From Alphaproteobacteria bacterium (lineage in GTDB: Bacteria; Pseudomonadota; Alphaproteobacteria; Thalassobaculales; Thalassobaculaceae): a DNA stretch of 38,823 nt. The position numbers were made by a program, and so were the translations under genes. This document shows, in pieces, positions 22,565-30,825 of the stretch; the stretch's first letter is position 1, and the number at the start of each line of letters is the position of its first letter. The notes under the pieces were generated by a model. The model made no database searches. It was not told the DNA's origin and worked only from the letters and a program-made list of their open reading frames with translations. The stretch is taken from NCBI GenBank assembly GCA_024742275.1, contig JANSYS010000030.1, positions 1-38,823 on the forward strand. The letters run 5' to 3'.

Positions 22565-24991
22565 TCAATACCTCGTGCGGCTGGCCCGATCGACGGCGTC
22601 TTCCACCACGCGCGCCAGGTCGGGACCCATGTCGCGCAGGGCCTGCCGGATGTCCTCGGCCGAGTTTGCGCCGCCGCCGGTGATGGTGACAGTCGGGTTG
22701 AAGTTCACGGTGACCGACACGCCGCTCGCGGTGTTCGGGCGGCGGGCGTCGCCGCCCATCCCGGAGCTGGTTGCCGGAAGATCGACCACCTGGGGGCCGC
22801 GCGCTGTGGCGGGCGCGGCGATGGTGGGAGCCGTGACCGGGGCCGCGGCGTACCCCGGACCCGCCCCGATGTTCGCAGAGCGGGCGATCGACGGGATGGC
22901 GATGGCGGCCGAGGCATCCGGTGACGGCATAGCGGCCGAGGCGGCGACACCGGCGGCGAGTGCTGCCGCTCGGGCGAAGGCGCCCTTCTGGTTGCCGGAG
23001 ATGCCCTGGGACAGACCGGCGACCAGGTCACCGCCGAAGCCGGCGAACACCTTGCTCGGAGACTGGATGCCGAGCAGCGACTTGAACCTGTTCTTGATGC
23101 CCGCGGCCATGTCGGCCACGGGGGTCATGAGGTCGCCCATCGCGCCCTTGAACCCGTCCGCCAGGCCGCGAACGATCGCGATCCCATAGGCGCCCCATTC
23201 GGTGGCGGCGAGCAGGTCGACGGCGGCCGACAGGCCCTGCTGCAGGATCCCCACCGGCGAGAACTGCCAGAAGACCCCGAGCAGCTCGCCGATCGCGCCG
23301 AGCGTGTCTGTCCCGAGCCGTCCCCACCATCCCGTCAGCCAGATCGAGAAGCCGGTGAAGGCCGCCGTCACCCCCTCCCACAGCCGCGAGAAGAAGCCGG
23401 CGATCGGTTGCCAGTAGTAGACGATCAGGCCTGCGGCGAGCGCGATGCCGGCCACGATCAGGCCGATCGGGTTGGCGAGCATCGTGACGGTCAGCATGCG
23501 GAAGCCCGCGATCGCCGCGCGGATCCCGGTCAGCAGCGCGCCTCCGAGCATCAAGCCCATGCGCGCCACGCTGGCGACCATTGCCCGCGCGGCCGTGCCG
23601 GCAGTGAACAGGATGGTGGCGCCGAACTGAGCGATCGCCGCGCTCGCGGTGACCACCTTGGGCAGCAGCCATGCCGTCGCCGCACCGATCGCGCCGAAGG
23701 CGGACATGGCGGCCCCCGTTACGGTGATGATGGAGCCGACCACGGTGATGATCGGGGCGACGACGGCGAGCACCGCGGTCGCGATGCCGGCGATGATCAG
23801 GCCGGTTTCCACCAGGCCCGGGTTGGCGTCGGAGAACCGGCCGACCGCGTCGACGATCGCGATCACCTTGGGCAGCAGGTTGTTCAGCGTTGGCATCAGC
23901 CTGGTGCCGAGCGAGGTGTACAGGGTCTCGATGTTGTTGCGCAGCCGCTTGAAGCCGCCGCTGCCGTTCTCTTCAATCCGCTTTTGCGCCGCCTCCACCG
24001 TGCCCGCCGCCCCGGCGACATCGAGCATGGTCTCGGACAACTCCTGCGACTGCCCGACGAGCAGCGACAGGGCGCGCAGGCCCTCGTCGCCGAACGCCGA
24101 CTGGAACTTCTCCTGCACCCGCGGCGACAGGTCGGCGATCGAGCCGTACTTCGCCTCGATGTTGGCCAGCGTGGCGATGAAGTCGACACCGCCATCCACC
24201 GTGCGCCCGACCTCGAAGCCCAGCTCCCGCGACGCCTTGCCGAGGTTGCGCATGGTGGCACCCCATGCGGTGCCGGCCATCGAGCCTTGGAGCCCGGCAT
24301 TGTTCAGTGCGCCCATCACCACCGAGATCTCGCTGAGGCCGGAGCCGTACTGGAGTGCGACCGGGATGGCGTACTTCATCCCTTCGGTGAGCTGGTTCAG
24401 GTTGGCGAACTGGAAAGTCTGCTGGGTCTTCGCGAGCGTGTCGCCGATCCGGGCGAACTCCTCACGGGCGTCGGCCGTCTTGTCGCCCATGTTGTTGTAG
24501 ACCACGGCCATCAGGTTGGCCGCCTCGGTGCTGTCGCCCATGGTGGCGGCGGCTACGCCCATGGCCGTGCGGGTTGCCTCAATGGCGGCGGTCTCATCCA
24601 GGCCGGCCGAGATCATCATGTAGGTGGTGCGGATGAAGTCCTCGGCGCTGTCCTGGTGCGCCTTGCTCCAGGCCAGGGCCTCGTGACGTACCCGGCCGAG
24701 AGCGTCCTCGACCGTGCCCGACATCGGCTGGATCACGGTGCCGACCATGGCGAGGGCGTCTTCGACATTCTGCGCGGGGCGCAGGATGGAGTTGAGACCT
24801 CGGGCCATGACACCGGAGGCGTATTGGGTCAGCGCGCCGGTGGCCGTGATGCGCTGGCCGATCATCTGCATGTTCTGCCCACGCTCGACCATCTGGTCGA
24901 AGTTGGACATCGACCGGGCGACGTTCTTCATCGGGCCGCTGAAGTGATCGACGGCGGTGAGAATCACTGCGAAGTTGAAGAAATCGTTCAT
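22565..24991 (-). CDS. tail tape-measure protein
   Basis: An 808-residue protein that fixes tail length and is ejected with DNA. The N-terminal part is helical (MNDFFNFAVILTAVDHFSGP, typical P2 gpT-like opening), with the TP901-type core around residues 90-300. A cluster of hydrophobic helices lies at about 390-535 and a low-complexity alanine/proline region at about 670-760. The tail end is V-N-F-N-P-T-V-T-I plus a helix. It starts after the tail-chaperone pair and a counter-strand gene. Confidence 0.92.
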   Translation of the reverse strand: MNDFFNFAVILTAVDHFSGPMKNVARSMSNFDQMVERGQNMQMIGQRITATGALTQYASGVMARGLNSILRPAQNVEDALAMVGTVIQPMSGTVEDALGRVRHEALAWSKAHQDSAEDFIRTTYMMISAGLDETAAIEATRTAMGVAAATMGDSTEAANLMAVVYNNMGDKTADAREEFARIGDTLAKTQQTFQFANLNQLTEGMKYAIPVALQYGSGLSEISVVMGALNNAGLQGSMAGTAWGATMRNLGKASRELGFEVGRTVDGGVDFIATLANIEAKYGSIADLSPRVQEKFQSAFGDEGLRALSLLVGQSQELSETMLDVAGAAGTVEAAQKRIEENGSGGFKRLRNNIETLYTSLGTRLMPTLNNLLPKVIAIVDAVGRFSDANPGLVETGLIIAGIATAVLAVVAPIITVVGSIITVTGAAMSAFGAIGAATAWLLPKVVTASAAIAQFGATILFTAGTAARAMVASVARMGLMLGGALLTGIRAAIAGFRMLTVTMLANPIGLIVAGIALAAGLIVYYWQPIAGFFSRLWEGVTAAFTGFSIWLTGWWGRLGTDTLGAIGELLGVFWQFSPVGILQQGLSAAVDLLAATEWGAYGIAIVRGLADGFKGAMGDLMTPVADMAAGIKNRFKSLLGIQSPSKVFAGFGGDLVAGLSQGISGNQKGAFARAAALAAGVAASAAMPSPDASAAIAIPSIARSANIGAGPGYAAAPVTAPTIAAPATARGPQVVDLPATSSGMGGDARRPNTASGVSVTVNFNPTVTITGGGANSAEDIRQALRDMGPDLARVVEDAVDRASRTRY

Positions 24992-25009
24992 CCGGCTTAC
25001 CTATTGGGG

Positions 25010-25258
25010 ATGTTGTCGGCGTTCTTCATTTTCTTCGGTATTGGCGCGGTCATCGCCCTGGCGGTGTTTCTGCCGCGCGCCCTGATCGCGACCCTGGCCG
25101 GCCTGCGCCACGCGGTGCGGGAGATCTCGGCCGCCGTCGCCGAGGGCACGCGCCGCGGGCGGACGGCCGGCGAGAGCAACGGTGGCCGGGTCGATGCCCT
25201 GATGCGCCGGGCCGAGGCGAGGCTTGCCAAGACTATCGGCGCCCCGCCGCCTCGTTGA
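25010..25258 (+). CDS. counter-strand single-TM protein between tail chaperone and tape measure
   Basis: An 82-residue protein starting MLSAFFIFFGIGAVIALAVF. One membrane helix (about residues 3-30) is followed by a basic amphipathic helix (A-V-R-E-I-S-A-A-V-A-E-G) and a second helix (R-V-D-A-L-M-R-R-A-E-A-R-L-A-K). Seventy-two of 82 codons end in G or C, and the opposite-strand frame is implausible. It lies against the direction of the late operon, filling the 240-bp gap; its last 26 nt overlap the E' stop region. The ribosome site is weak. It could be a holin-like or regulatory membrane protein. Confidence 0.55.
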   Translation: MLSAFFIFFGIGAVIALAVFLPRALIATLAGLRHAVREISAAVAEGTRRGRTAGESNGGRVDALMRRAEARLAKTIGAPPPR

Positions 25259-25678
25259 CCTCCCGGTCGATCTCCACCACCTGGTGGATCCACTGAACGA
25301 TATCCGCCGCCGGCATGCCGTCGACTTCCGACGCCGACCAGCGCATCCGCATCGCTAGGGCAGCGATGGCGTGGAAGCCGGGAACTTTCCCTGGGTGACG
25401 TCCTGCAGCTTGCCGATCAGCTCATTGGTGTCGGCGAGGCTGAAGTCGTCCAGGTCGTCCGGCAGGATCTCCCTGCCATCGATCAGCGTGGTCTGCGCGA
25501 CCAGACAGAAGTTGAGCCAGGTCTGGTCGGTCGGATGCGCGGTGGCCATGCGGCCGGCGAGGCGCATGTCCTTGCCGGTCGGGAGTTTGAGCATGGACGC
25601 CGTCTTGCCGCTGGGCAGCTTGAAATCCACGCGGTCGCGGCCGTCGCCGGCCGGCTTGTCGGTTTTGGTTGCCGTCAT
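25233..25678 (-). CDS. tail assembly chaperone E-E' fusion by -1 frameshift
   Basis: Slip heptamer G-GGA-AAG (CTTTCCC at 25385-25391 on the plus strand) lies near the end of the E frame. A -1 shift changes Q-G-K-F-P to Q-G-K-V-P and opens an extension of 50 residues: A-L-A-M-R-M-R-W-S-A-S-E-V, then D-I-V-Q-W-I-H-Q-V-V-E-I, ending at TAG 25233. The same heptamer is used in the lambda G/GT chaperones, and P2 E/E' uses a comparable shift. The extended form should recruit the tape measure; the short form binds tube protein. Confidence 0.8.
25355..25678 (-). CDS. tail assembly chaperone E (unshifted form)
   Basis: A 107-residue protein starting MTATKTDKPAGDGRDRVDFK. Its core L-P-S-G-K-T-A-S-M-L-K-L-P-T-G-K-D and helical tail match the tail chaperone that sits between tube and tape-measure genes in myophages. 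It ends S-L-P at TAG 25355, 30 nt after the slip site. It is produced in excess of the frameshifted form in related phages. Confidence 0.82.
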   Translation of the reverse strand: MTATKTDKPAGDGRDRVDFKLPSGKTASMLKLPTGKDMRLAGRMATAHPTDQTWLNFCLVAQTTLIDGREILPDDLDDFSLADTNELIGKLQDVTQGKFPASTPSLP

Positions 25679-25689
25679 CGATCAGCTCC

Positions 25690-26208
25690 TCAGAACCCGA
25701 GATTGGCGCGGCGCTCGGCGAGCACGTCGGTGCCGTTGATCTTGAGGATGTTCGCCAGCGCGTCGAACTCGATCAGCTGCGTGCCGTTCATTTCGGCCAT
25801 GTAGTAGCTGACCGCCAGCTCGCTCTCCGGCATGACGGCGTCACCGCCCTTGAATGTCATGCTGGGGAACTCGCGGAACGTGCCGGTCATCAGCGCCATG
25901 AAGCCGACCTCCGCGGTGCGCCCCTGCGGGCCGTGCTCGGCGACCGAGGCGCGGACCTGCAGCTGGACCGAGCGCAGCGGGTTGATCTTCGCCAGCACAT
26001 CCGCGAACAGCGACTGCCACTTGATCTTGGCCGCCATCGCCTCGACCTCGTCGGCCGTCTCGAAGGAGCCGACCAGGCCGAGCGGTTTGTTCTCGCCCAT
26101 GGTGAAGGCGACCTTCGGCAGCTCGATGCTTTCGGCGCGGCCGAGGAGCGAGTTGCCGTCCATGTAGATCGCGGCGTTGGTGACGCGGTTGACCTTGATG
26201 TCCGCCAT
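25690..26208 (-). CDS. P2 FII-like tail tube protein
   Basis: A 172-residue tube subunit. It opens MADIKVNRVTNAAIYMDGNS and continues G-R-A-E-S-I-E-L-P-K-V, T-A-D-E-V-E-A-M-A-A-K-I-K-W, all FII-type landmarks. It forms the inner tube of the contractile tail and precedes the chaperone pair, as in P2. Confidence 0.9.
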   Translation of the reverse strand: MADIKVNRVTNAAIYMDGNSLLGRAESIELPKVAFTMGENKPLGLVGSFETADEVEAMAAKIKWQSLFADVLAKINPLRSVQLQVRASVAEHGPQGRTAEVGFMALMTGTFREFPSMTFKGGDAVMPESELAVSYYMAEMNGTQLIEFDALANILKINGTDVLAERRANLGF

Positions 26209-26222
26209 AGTTCAGGCCTCTC

Positions 26223-26414
26223 TCACTGTATGTCTGCTACGGCGGCGTCGCCGTAAGGCTCGACGTCGAAATCCGTGAGCGGATGATCCGGGCCGAGTTG
26301 ACCGCGCCCATAGATCCGGTGCTTCAGCCACTCCTCGGCCTCTTCAATGGTCGCCTCCTCCGGCATCTTCACTTCGATCGCGACGTGCAGGCAGCATCCT
26401 TTGGTCAGGCGCAT
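26223..26414 (-). CDS. 63-residue hypothetical between sheath and tube genes
   Basis: Starts MRLTKGCCLHVAIEVKMPEE with a mixed charged helix (A-T-I-E-E-A-E-E-W-L-K-H-R). It sits 12 nt after the sheath stop and 14 nt before the tube start, with a GGAGG site upstream. No family is recognised. Its place in the tail operon suggests a small tail or assembly factor. Confidence 0.6.
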   Translation of the reverse strand: MRLTKGCCLHVAIEVKMPEEATIEEAEEWLKHRIYGRGQLGPDHPLTDFDVEPYGDAAVADIQ

Positions 26415-26426
26415 TGTCCGGCCCTC

Positions 26427-27884
26427 CTAAGCCGCCGCCCCGGCGCCGATCTGGTTCAGCAGCGAGATGTCGATGAAGCTCTCGAAGCTGATCCGCTCGG
26501 CCGGGGTGGGCGGCATGAACGTGATGTCGAAGGTGACGTGACCCAGCGCCAGCTCGGTCGCCGGGTTCTTCGCCGGGTCGTAGGTGCAGGAGCCGTCGAT
26601 CAGGGCGCCGCGCTGGATCAGGGTCCGGATGAAGCTGTTCACCGACGCGCGGATGTCCTGGACCAGTGCGTCGTTCAACGGCCGGTCGAGGAACTGGAGC
26701 ATGGAATACTCAATGCTCTCGTGGAGCACGTCGGCGGTGCGGCGCACGTTGATGAAGTTTTTCGGGTGGGTGACCGAGGGCCAGGCGGCCGAGCGGTTGC
26801 CCCAGGTGCGCAGGCCGGTGCCGAAGGCGTTGAACACCGTGATGATCCCGACCTCGTTCAGCAGGTTGGCCTCGGATGTCGGATCGTTGATGCCGGCGGT
26901 GATCCGGATCTCAGTGCCGGTGATGCCCTTGAACTCGGTGTTGGACGGCGACCACCAGTAGCCACGCTCGATGTCCTTGGCGCACATGACGCCCGCCACG
27001 CGCGGGGACATGGGCTCCAAGACTTCGGTCTCGGTCGCCAGGTCGTAGCGCTTGAGGTGCGGAAAACAGAGGCCGGCGCGCTCGGAGCTGGTGTTGAAGT
27101 TGATCGCGCCCTCCGCGCCCCGGCCGGTGATGGCCTCGCTGACGGTCGTGCCGATCGGCGCGTCGATCAGCGCGATCGCGCGGACCTTGTCCGCCATGGC
27201 GGCCAGCTCCGTCGTCACCGCGGTCGCGGTCGAGAAGCCGGGTGCGATCAGGATCTTCGGATGGAAGCCGAAGAGGCTGTAGCAGTCGAGCAGGGCCTGC
27301 AGGCCGGTGCGATCGCCGCCGGCACTCACCGCACCGATGATGTCGGCCGAGCTGACCAGGCTGGGGTCGGCGTGGTCGTAGGCGATCGACAGGGTGGCCC
27401 CGGCGGCGATCGCGCCTCCGTCCAGCCGGGTGACCACGCCCTCGATCGCGTCGAGGCTGTAGTCGGTGTCGAGCACATAGGTGGTGTCGCCCGCCTGGTT
27501 CTGGACGACCACGGCGCTTAGCCCGTCATGGGGGAGCGTCACTGTGTCGTCGGCCGCCAGTACGTGCTCGGCCGCGGCGACGGACGTCTTGTGCTCGGCC
27601 GGGTCGAAGACGTTGACCATCACCACCAGGCCGGAGCCGTGATCATGGATCGCGTTGAGGGCGGCCGGGCCGGTGTAGCCGGCGCGCTGCGCGCCGGCAT
27701 AGCGGGCGGCATCGACATCGGAGCTGATCAGCACCGGCTCGTTCACCTTGGCGTCGGCCGCGGCGATCGCGAAGATCGGTGCCGTGCAGATCAGGCCGAC
27801 CACGGCGGTCTTGACCTGGCGGATGGGGCGCGGGCCGCGATCGATCTCGATCGTCTCCACGCCATGCAGGAAGTTGGGGGCCAT
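26427..27884 (-). CDS. tail sheath protein (P2 FI-like)
   Basis: A 485-residue contractile sheath subunit. It starts MAPNFLHGVETIEIDRGPRP, then V-K-T-A-V-V-G-L-I-C-T-A, the FI opening. The conserved C-terminal domain carries G-I-N-V-F-N-A-F-G-T-G-L-R-T-W-G-N-R (read here as T-V-F-N-A-F-G...), N-F-I-N-V-R-R-T-A-D and Y-S-M-L-Q-F-L-D-R-P. It contracts to drive the tube through the envelope. Confidence 0.95.
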   Translation of the reverse strand: MAPNFLHGVETIEIDRGPRPIRQVKTAVVGLICTAPIFAIAAADAKVNEPVLISSDVDAARYAGAQRAGYTGPAALNAIHDHGSGLVVMVNVFDPAEHKTSVAAAEHVLAADDTVTLPHDGLSAVVVQNQAGDTTYVLDTDYSLDAIEGVVTRLDGGAIAAGATLSIAYDHADPSLVSSADIIGAVSAGGDRTGLQALLDCYSLFGFHPKILIAPGFSTATAVTTELAAMADKVRAIALIDAPIGTTVSEAITGRGAEGAINFNTSSERAGLCFPHLKRYDLATETEVLEPMSPRVAGVMCAKDIERGYWWSPSNTEFKGITGTEIRITAGINDPTSEANLLNEVGIITVFNAFGTGLRTWGNRSAAWPSVTHPKNFINVRRTADVLHESIEYSMLQFLDRPLNDALVQDIRASVNSFIRTLIQRGALIDGSCTYDPAKNPATELALGHVTFDITFMPPTPAERISFESFIDISLLNQIGAGAAA

Positions 27885-27890
27885 CGGGCT

Positions 27891-28106
27891 CTACTCCTTC
27901 GCCTTGGACTTGGTCGACTTCGTCGGCCCGGTCGGCTCCACCGGCCCGGTCTTTTCCTGGACCAGGTGGCCGCGGGCGATCAGGCGGGCGATGTAGGCGT
28001 TGCCGGTCGGCAGGCCCTCGTAGACCTTGCCGGGGAACCAGTTGATCTCGCGGTCGCCCTCCAGCGTCACGCTGGAGATCGGCCCGGAATAGCGGTGCTT
28101 GGTCAT
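27891..28106 (-). CDS. DUF2635 family phage protein (Mu gp38 slot)
   Basis: A 71-residue protein. The segment G-D-R-E-I-N-W-F-P-G-K-V, then A-R-L-I-A-R-G-H-L-V is the DUF2635 pattern, and the C-terminus is a lysine-rich tail. In Mu-like phages this tiny gene lies directly before the sheath gene, as here. Function is unknown. Overlaps its neighbour by 4 nt. Confidence 0.75.
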   Translation of the reverse strand: MTKHRYSGPISSVTLEGDREINWFPGKVYEGLPTGNAYIARLIARGHLVQEKTGPVEPTGPTKSTKSKAKE

Positions 28107-28597
28107 TGCGCCTCGCTCTCGGTGACGTTGGTTTCGCCGTCGTCGTCGACGGTGGTGACACGGGTCAGCAGCGGCAGGTCTTCATCGCCCGGATCGGCCA
28201 CGACGACGACTTCGTGCTCGAAGGTCGAGACGTAGGTCCACACGCCGCCGTCCTGGCCGGAGAAGGTCTCGCCGGCGGGGGTCATCGGGCCGGCCGCCTC
28301 GGGGCAGGTCCAGCCGTGCAGGAGGTGGCGCACACCGTCGAGGTAGAGGTAGGCGCCGGTGTGGGTGCGCAGATCATTGGCGACGATGTGAACGTCCCAT
28401 GTCTCGACCCGGACCTGTCCGAGCAGATCCACCGTGCCGCGGTCTTTGGGGCGCGATCCCCGGAAAGAGACGAACAACTCCGCGTCGCGGCCGGACTTCC
28501 TGTAGCGCTGGGGGCTGCTGGGAAACGGCTTGCAGTCGGCGTTCTGCACTCTGCGGTGCAGGCGTCCGACGATGGCGTCCTCGCGATCTTCGATCAT
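28103..28597 (-). CDS. Mu gp37-like protein (DUF1834)
   Basis: A 164-residue protein starting MIEDREDAIVGRLHRRVQNA, with W-D-V-H-I-V-A-N-D-L-R, H-T-G-A-Y-L-Y-L-D-G-V-R and a late beta-rich domain. This matches the gp37 family found between gpG and DUF2635 in Mu-like phages, probably a head-tail joining or tail terminator protein. Confidence 0.8.
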   Translation of the reverse strand: MIEDREDAIVGRLHRRVQNADCKPFPSSPQRYRKSGRDAELFVSFRGSRPKDRGTVDLLGQVRVETWDVHIVANDLRTHTGAYLYLDGVRHLLHGWTCPEAAGPMTPAGETFSGQDGGVWTYVSTFEHEVVVVADPGDEDLPLLTRVTTVDDDGETNVTESEAQ

Positions 28598-29058
28598 CCG
28601 ACCACCTCCGAAAGCTTCGCGTTCAACACCTCGCCGATCGCCGCGCGGTCCTCGTCGGAGATCCCGAGATAGGGACGCGCCGGGATCTCCACCTTCAGGC
28701 CCCGACCGGCCTTGCCGCCGAGCTGGTGGATGCGGGCCTGGGCCTTGTTCGATCCGACAGCGACCGCCAGGCGCGTGGCTTTCGAGGTGATCGACTGAAC
28801 CAGGTGGCCCCGATCGCGCAGGATCCTCGCATCGTCGCCGCGCCGAGCGCGGGTGGACGCGGCCAGGCGCGGCCAGGGGGTGCCGTCAGGGCCTTCCTCG
28901 TCCTCGAACCGCTGCTGGGCCGAGGCTTCGAGCACCCCGCCCATCTCTTCCATGACCGGCTGCAGGGTCGGCACCACGCGGAGCATACGCTCCAGCGCGG
29001 CGCCGAACCCGTCGTCGTCGACCCGGATGCTGGTGCTGACGCCCGGCCGCGCGACCAT
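28594..29058 (-). CDS. Mu gpG-like virion morphogenesis protein
   Basis: A 154-residue protein. The core A-S-A-Q-Q-R-F-E-D-E-E-G-P-D-G-T-P-W-P, then I-L-R-D-R-G-H-L, H-Q-L-G-G-K and I-P-A-R-P-Y-L-G-I is the signature of the Mu gpG/P2 gpS family, which completes head-tail joining. Here it follows gp36, whereas in Mu it follows gpF; this displaced order is common in Mu-like prophages of alphaproteobacteria. Confidence 0.88.
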   Translation of the reverse strand: MVARPGVSTSIRVDDDGFGAALERMLRVVPTLQPVMEEMGGVLEASAQQRFEDEEGPDGTPWPRLAASTRARRGDDARILRDRGHLVQSITSKATRLAVAVGSNKAQARIHQLGGKAGRGLKVEIPARPYLGISDEDRAAIGEVLNAKLSEVVG

Positions 29059-29483
29059 CAGAAGCCCGCCAGGTTGTCGCGGCCGAAGCGCTTGGTGGGA
29101 CCGGCGAGCTTGAGGCCGCCATGCTCGGTGGCGGGCGCCTGGTCCTCGGCGAGGCCGAGCGAGATCCGGCCCAGCGACACTTCGCGCAGATAGGCGATCG
29201 CATCGTCGTAGCGCTTGCGGACGTCCTCGATGTCGCCGGTCGGGCGCGCGGCGAGGAGCTGATAGAAGGCGATGTTGCAGGCATGAAGCTGCAGCTGCGC
29301 CGGGACGGCCGTGAGCGGCAGCGAATAGCGCGCCTGCAGAAAGCCGTCGATCAGATTGGAGGCGTCCGACAGGGCCAGGTCGAGCTTGGCGGTGTCGGGC
29401 GTGTCGCCGCTGTCGGTCGTCACCTCGGCAAGCGTGCGCTCTCCGAAGCGGTCGATCATGTCCTGGGCAACGGCGTAGGCCAT
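29058..29483 (-). CDS. Mu gp36-like protein (DUF1320)
   Basis: A 141-residue protein. M-I-D-R-F-G-E-R-T-L, I-D-G-F-L-Q-A-R-Y-S-L-P-L and V-R-K-R-Y-D-D-A-I-A-Y-L are the DUF1320 landmarks. Probably a head-completion connector between capsid portal and tail. Its stop overlaps the gpG start by one base. Confidence 0.88.
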   Translation of the reverse strand: MAYAVAQDMIDRFGERTLAEVTTDSGDTPDTAKLDLALSDASNLIDGFLQARYSLPLTAVPAQLQLHACNIAFYQLLAARPTGDIEDVRKRYDDAIAYLREVSLGRISLGLAEDQAPATEHGGLKLAGPTKRFGRDNLAGF

Positions 29484-29519
29484 GGGGGCGTGTCCTTGGG
29501 TGGTGCGGGGTCTCGCGTG

Positions 29520-29556
29520 GGCGGCGGGGTCGGCTTCTGCCGGTGGCCCCGCCGCC
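29520..29556 (-). terminator. long GC-rich hairpin between capsid block and gp36
   Basis: GGCGGCGGGG (29520-29529) pairs perfectly with CCCCGCCGCC (29547-29556), a 10-bp stem, and the loop contains a nested CGGC/GCCG stem. It lies in the 127-bp gap after the HI1506-like gene. No U tract follows, so it could be an mRNA-processing or attenuation element that lowers expression of downstream genes relative to the capsid. Confidence 0.5.
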
Positions 29557-29610
29557 GCTGTCGTCGCTGCCCTTGCCGTTCTGCCGGGCTATCGCTCGCG
29601 GGGTATTCGC

Positions 29611-29904
29611 TCAGGTCTTGGCGCCGCCCTTCGAGGCAGAGCCCTTCTTGCCGTCGTCGGCCGCCGACCGCGCGGCCTCGGCGATCGCCTTCAGCTCGGC
29701 CTCGGGGATCCCGTCCTTCGGCAGCTCGACGCCCTCGGGGAGGTTGCCTTCGGTCTCGATGACATCGAGCTTGGGCTCGGCCTTCAGCTGGTCGAGCTGA
29801 GCCGCGTTGAACCGATCGGCCGGATAGATCATCGGCGTGTCGGGGTGGGCGATGCCGGCCCGGCGGAAGCCGGGCTTCTTCCACAGGATGCGCAGGATGT
29901 TCAT
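29611..29904 (-). CDS. HI1506-like small phage protein
   Basis: A 97-residue protein. G-F-R-R-A-G-I-A-H-P-D-T-P, Y-P-A-D-R-F and A-A-Q-L-D-Q-L-K-A-E-P is the pattern of HI1506-related proteins, which follow the major capsid gene in Mu-like prophages. ATG at 29904 is chosen over 29910 because GGAGG is then about 7 nt away. The C-terminus is a lysine/alanine tail. Role unknown. Confidence 0.75.
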   Translation of the reverse strand: MNILRILWKKPGFRRAGIAHPDTPMIYPADRFNAAQLDQLKAEPKLDVIETEGNLPEGVELPKDGIPEAELKAIAEAARSAADDGKKGSASKGGAKT

Positions 29905-29918
29905 CGTCATTCCTCCGA

Positions 29919-30812
29919 TCAGGCGAGCCAGGGAACGACGACGACGTTCGCCGTGCCGCGCCACTCGTTGGTCTCGCCGTTGGCCTTCGTCTCGTTCTCG
30001 ATGAGCTTGCGGGCCGGCCCTTCGTTGGAGGGACCGACGATCAGCTTCTTGCCCATGACGGCGAGCGGCCGGCCGTAGTCGCCCTTCTGGCCGGTCAGGG
30101 CCAGGCGGGCGGCTTCGTAGTTGGCGGCGTCGAGCGTCTGCTTGGAGCCGTAGGCGAGCTGCCACAGCCCGAAGCCCACCGCCCGGCGCGCATCGACGCC
30201 GTAGAGGAAGGTCTTCTTGTGGAAGACGTTGTCGTCGGTGAGCGCGTCCATGGAGACGAACTCGTTCTCCTTGCGGTTCTGCAGGATGACCGGCTTGATC
30301 GCGCGGCTGTCGTCGATCAGGAACCACGGCGCCCCGCTGCCGCCGCCCGTGTTCGACACGCTGATCGCGTTGCCCTTCTCGTCGAGAACCGGGTGGTCGG
30401 TGTCGAAGAAATACTGGCCGTCGTAGCAGGGCGTGGTGAAGCCGGCCTTCAGCAGCCCCCAGACCAGCTCGTCCTTATGCGCCTCGGCCGCCCGGCCCAT
30501 CTCGCTGAACATCGGGGTGTAGATGCCGAGCCTGTCGTCGGCGATGTTGTTGCGGTCGACGCCAACGGTCAGCTCGAAGTCCTCGTTGACGATCGCGTAG
30601 TCGTGCGCCTGCAGGCCGTGGATCACCCGGTCGCCGACCCACTTCCGCATGCCGGGGATCTGACCGAGCCAGCCATAGGTCTCCGAGCTGGACGAGGACG
30701 GCACGCTCATGGCGACGACGGCGTGCTGGCTTTCGGCCTGGGCGAGGCCGCCCTGGAAGGTGGCCTTGAAGCCGACCTGGATGGTGCGGAGGTTCTGTGC
30801 GTTGATGAGCAT
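29919..30812 (-). CDS. major capsid protein (Mu gpT-like)
   Basis: A 297-residue capsid subunit. It starts MLINAQNLRTIQVGFKATFQ and contains E-T-Y-G-W-L-G-Q-I-P-G-M-R-K-W-V-G-D-R, F-E-L-T-V-G-V-D-R-N-N-I, F-F-D-T-D-H-P-V, and a C-terminal G-P-S-N-E-G-P-A-R-K-L-I. These are the gpT landmarks. Forms the icosahedral shell. Confidence 0.95.
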   Translation of the reverse strand: MLINAQNLRTIQVGFKATFQGGLAQAESQHAVVAMSVPSSSSSETYGWLGQIPGMRKWVGDRVIHGLQAHDYAIVNEDFELTVGVDRNNIADDRLGIYTPMFSEMGRAAEAHKDELVWGLLKAGFTTPCYDGQYFFDTDHPVLDEKGNAISVSNTGGGSGAPWFLIDDSRAIKPVILQNRKENEFVSMDALTDDNVFHKKTFLYGVDARRAVGFGLWQLAYGSKQTLDAANYEAARLALTGQKGDYGRPLAVMGKKLIVGPSNEGPARKLIENETKANGETNEWRGTANVVVVPWLA

Positions 30813-30825
30813 CGGTGTGTCTCCC

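Noticed and set aside
24997..25293. 98-codon minus-strand frame in the gap before the tape measure
   Set aside because: Proline/arginine-rich low-quality sequence with no ribosome site; the plus-strand frame in the same place has a membrane helix and proper third-position bias.
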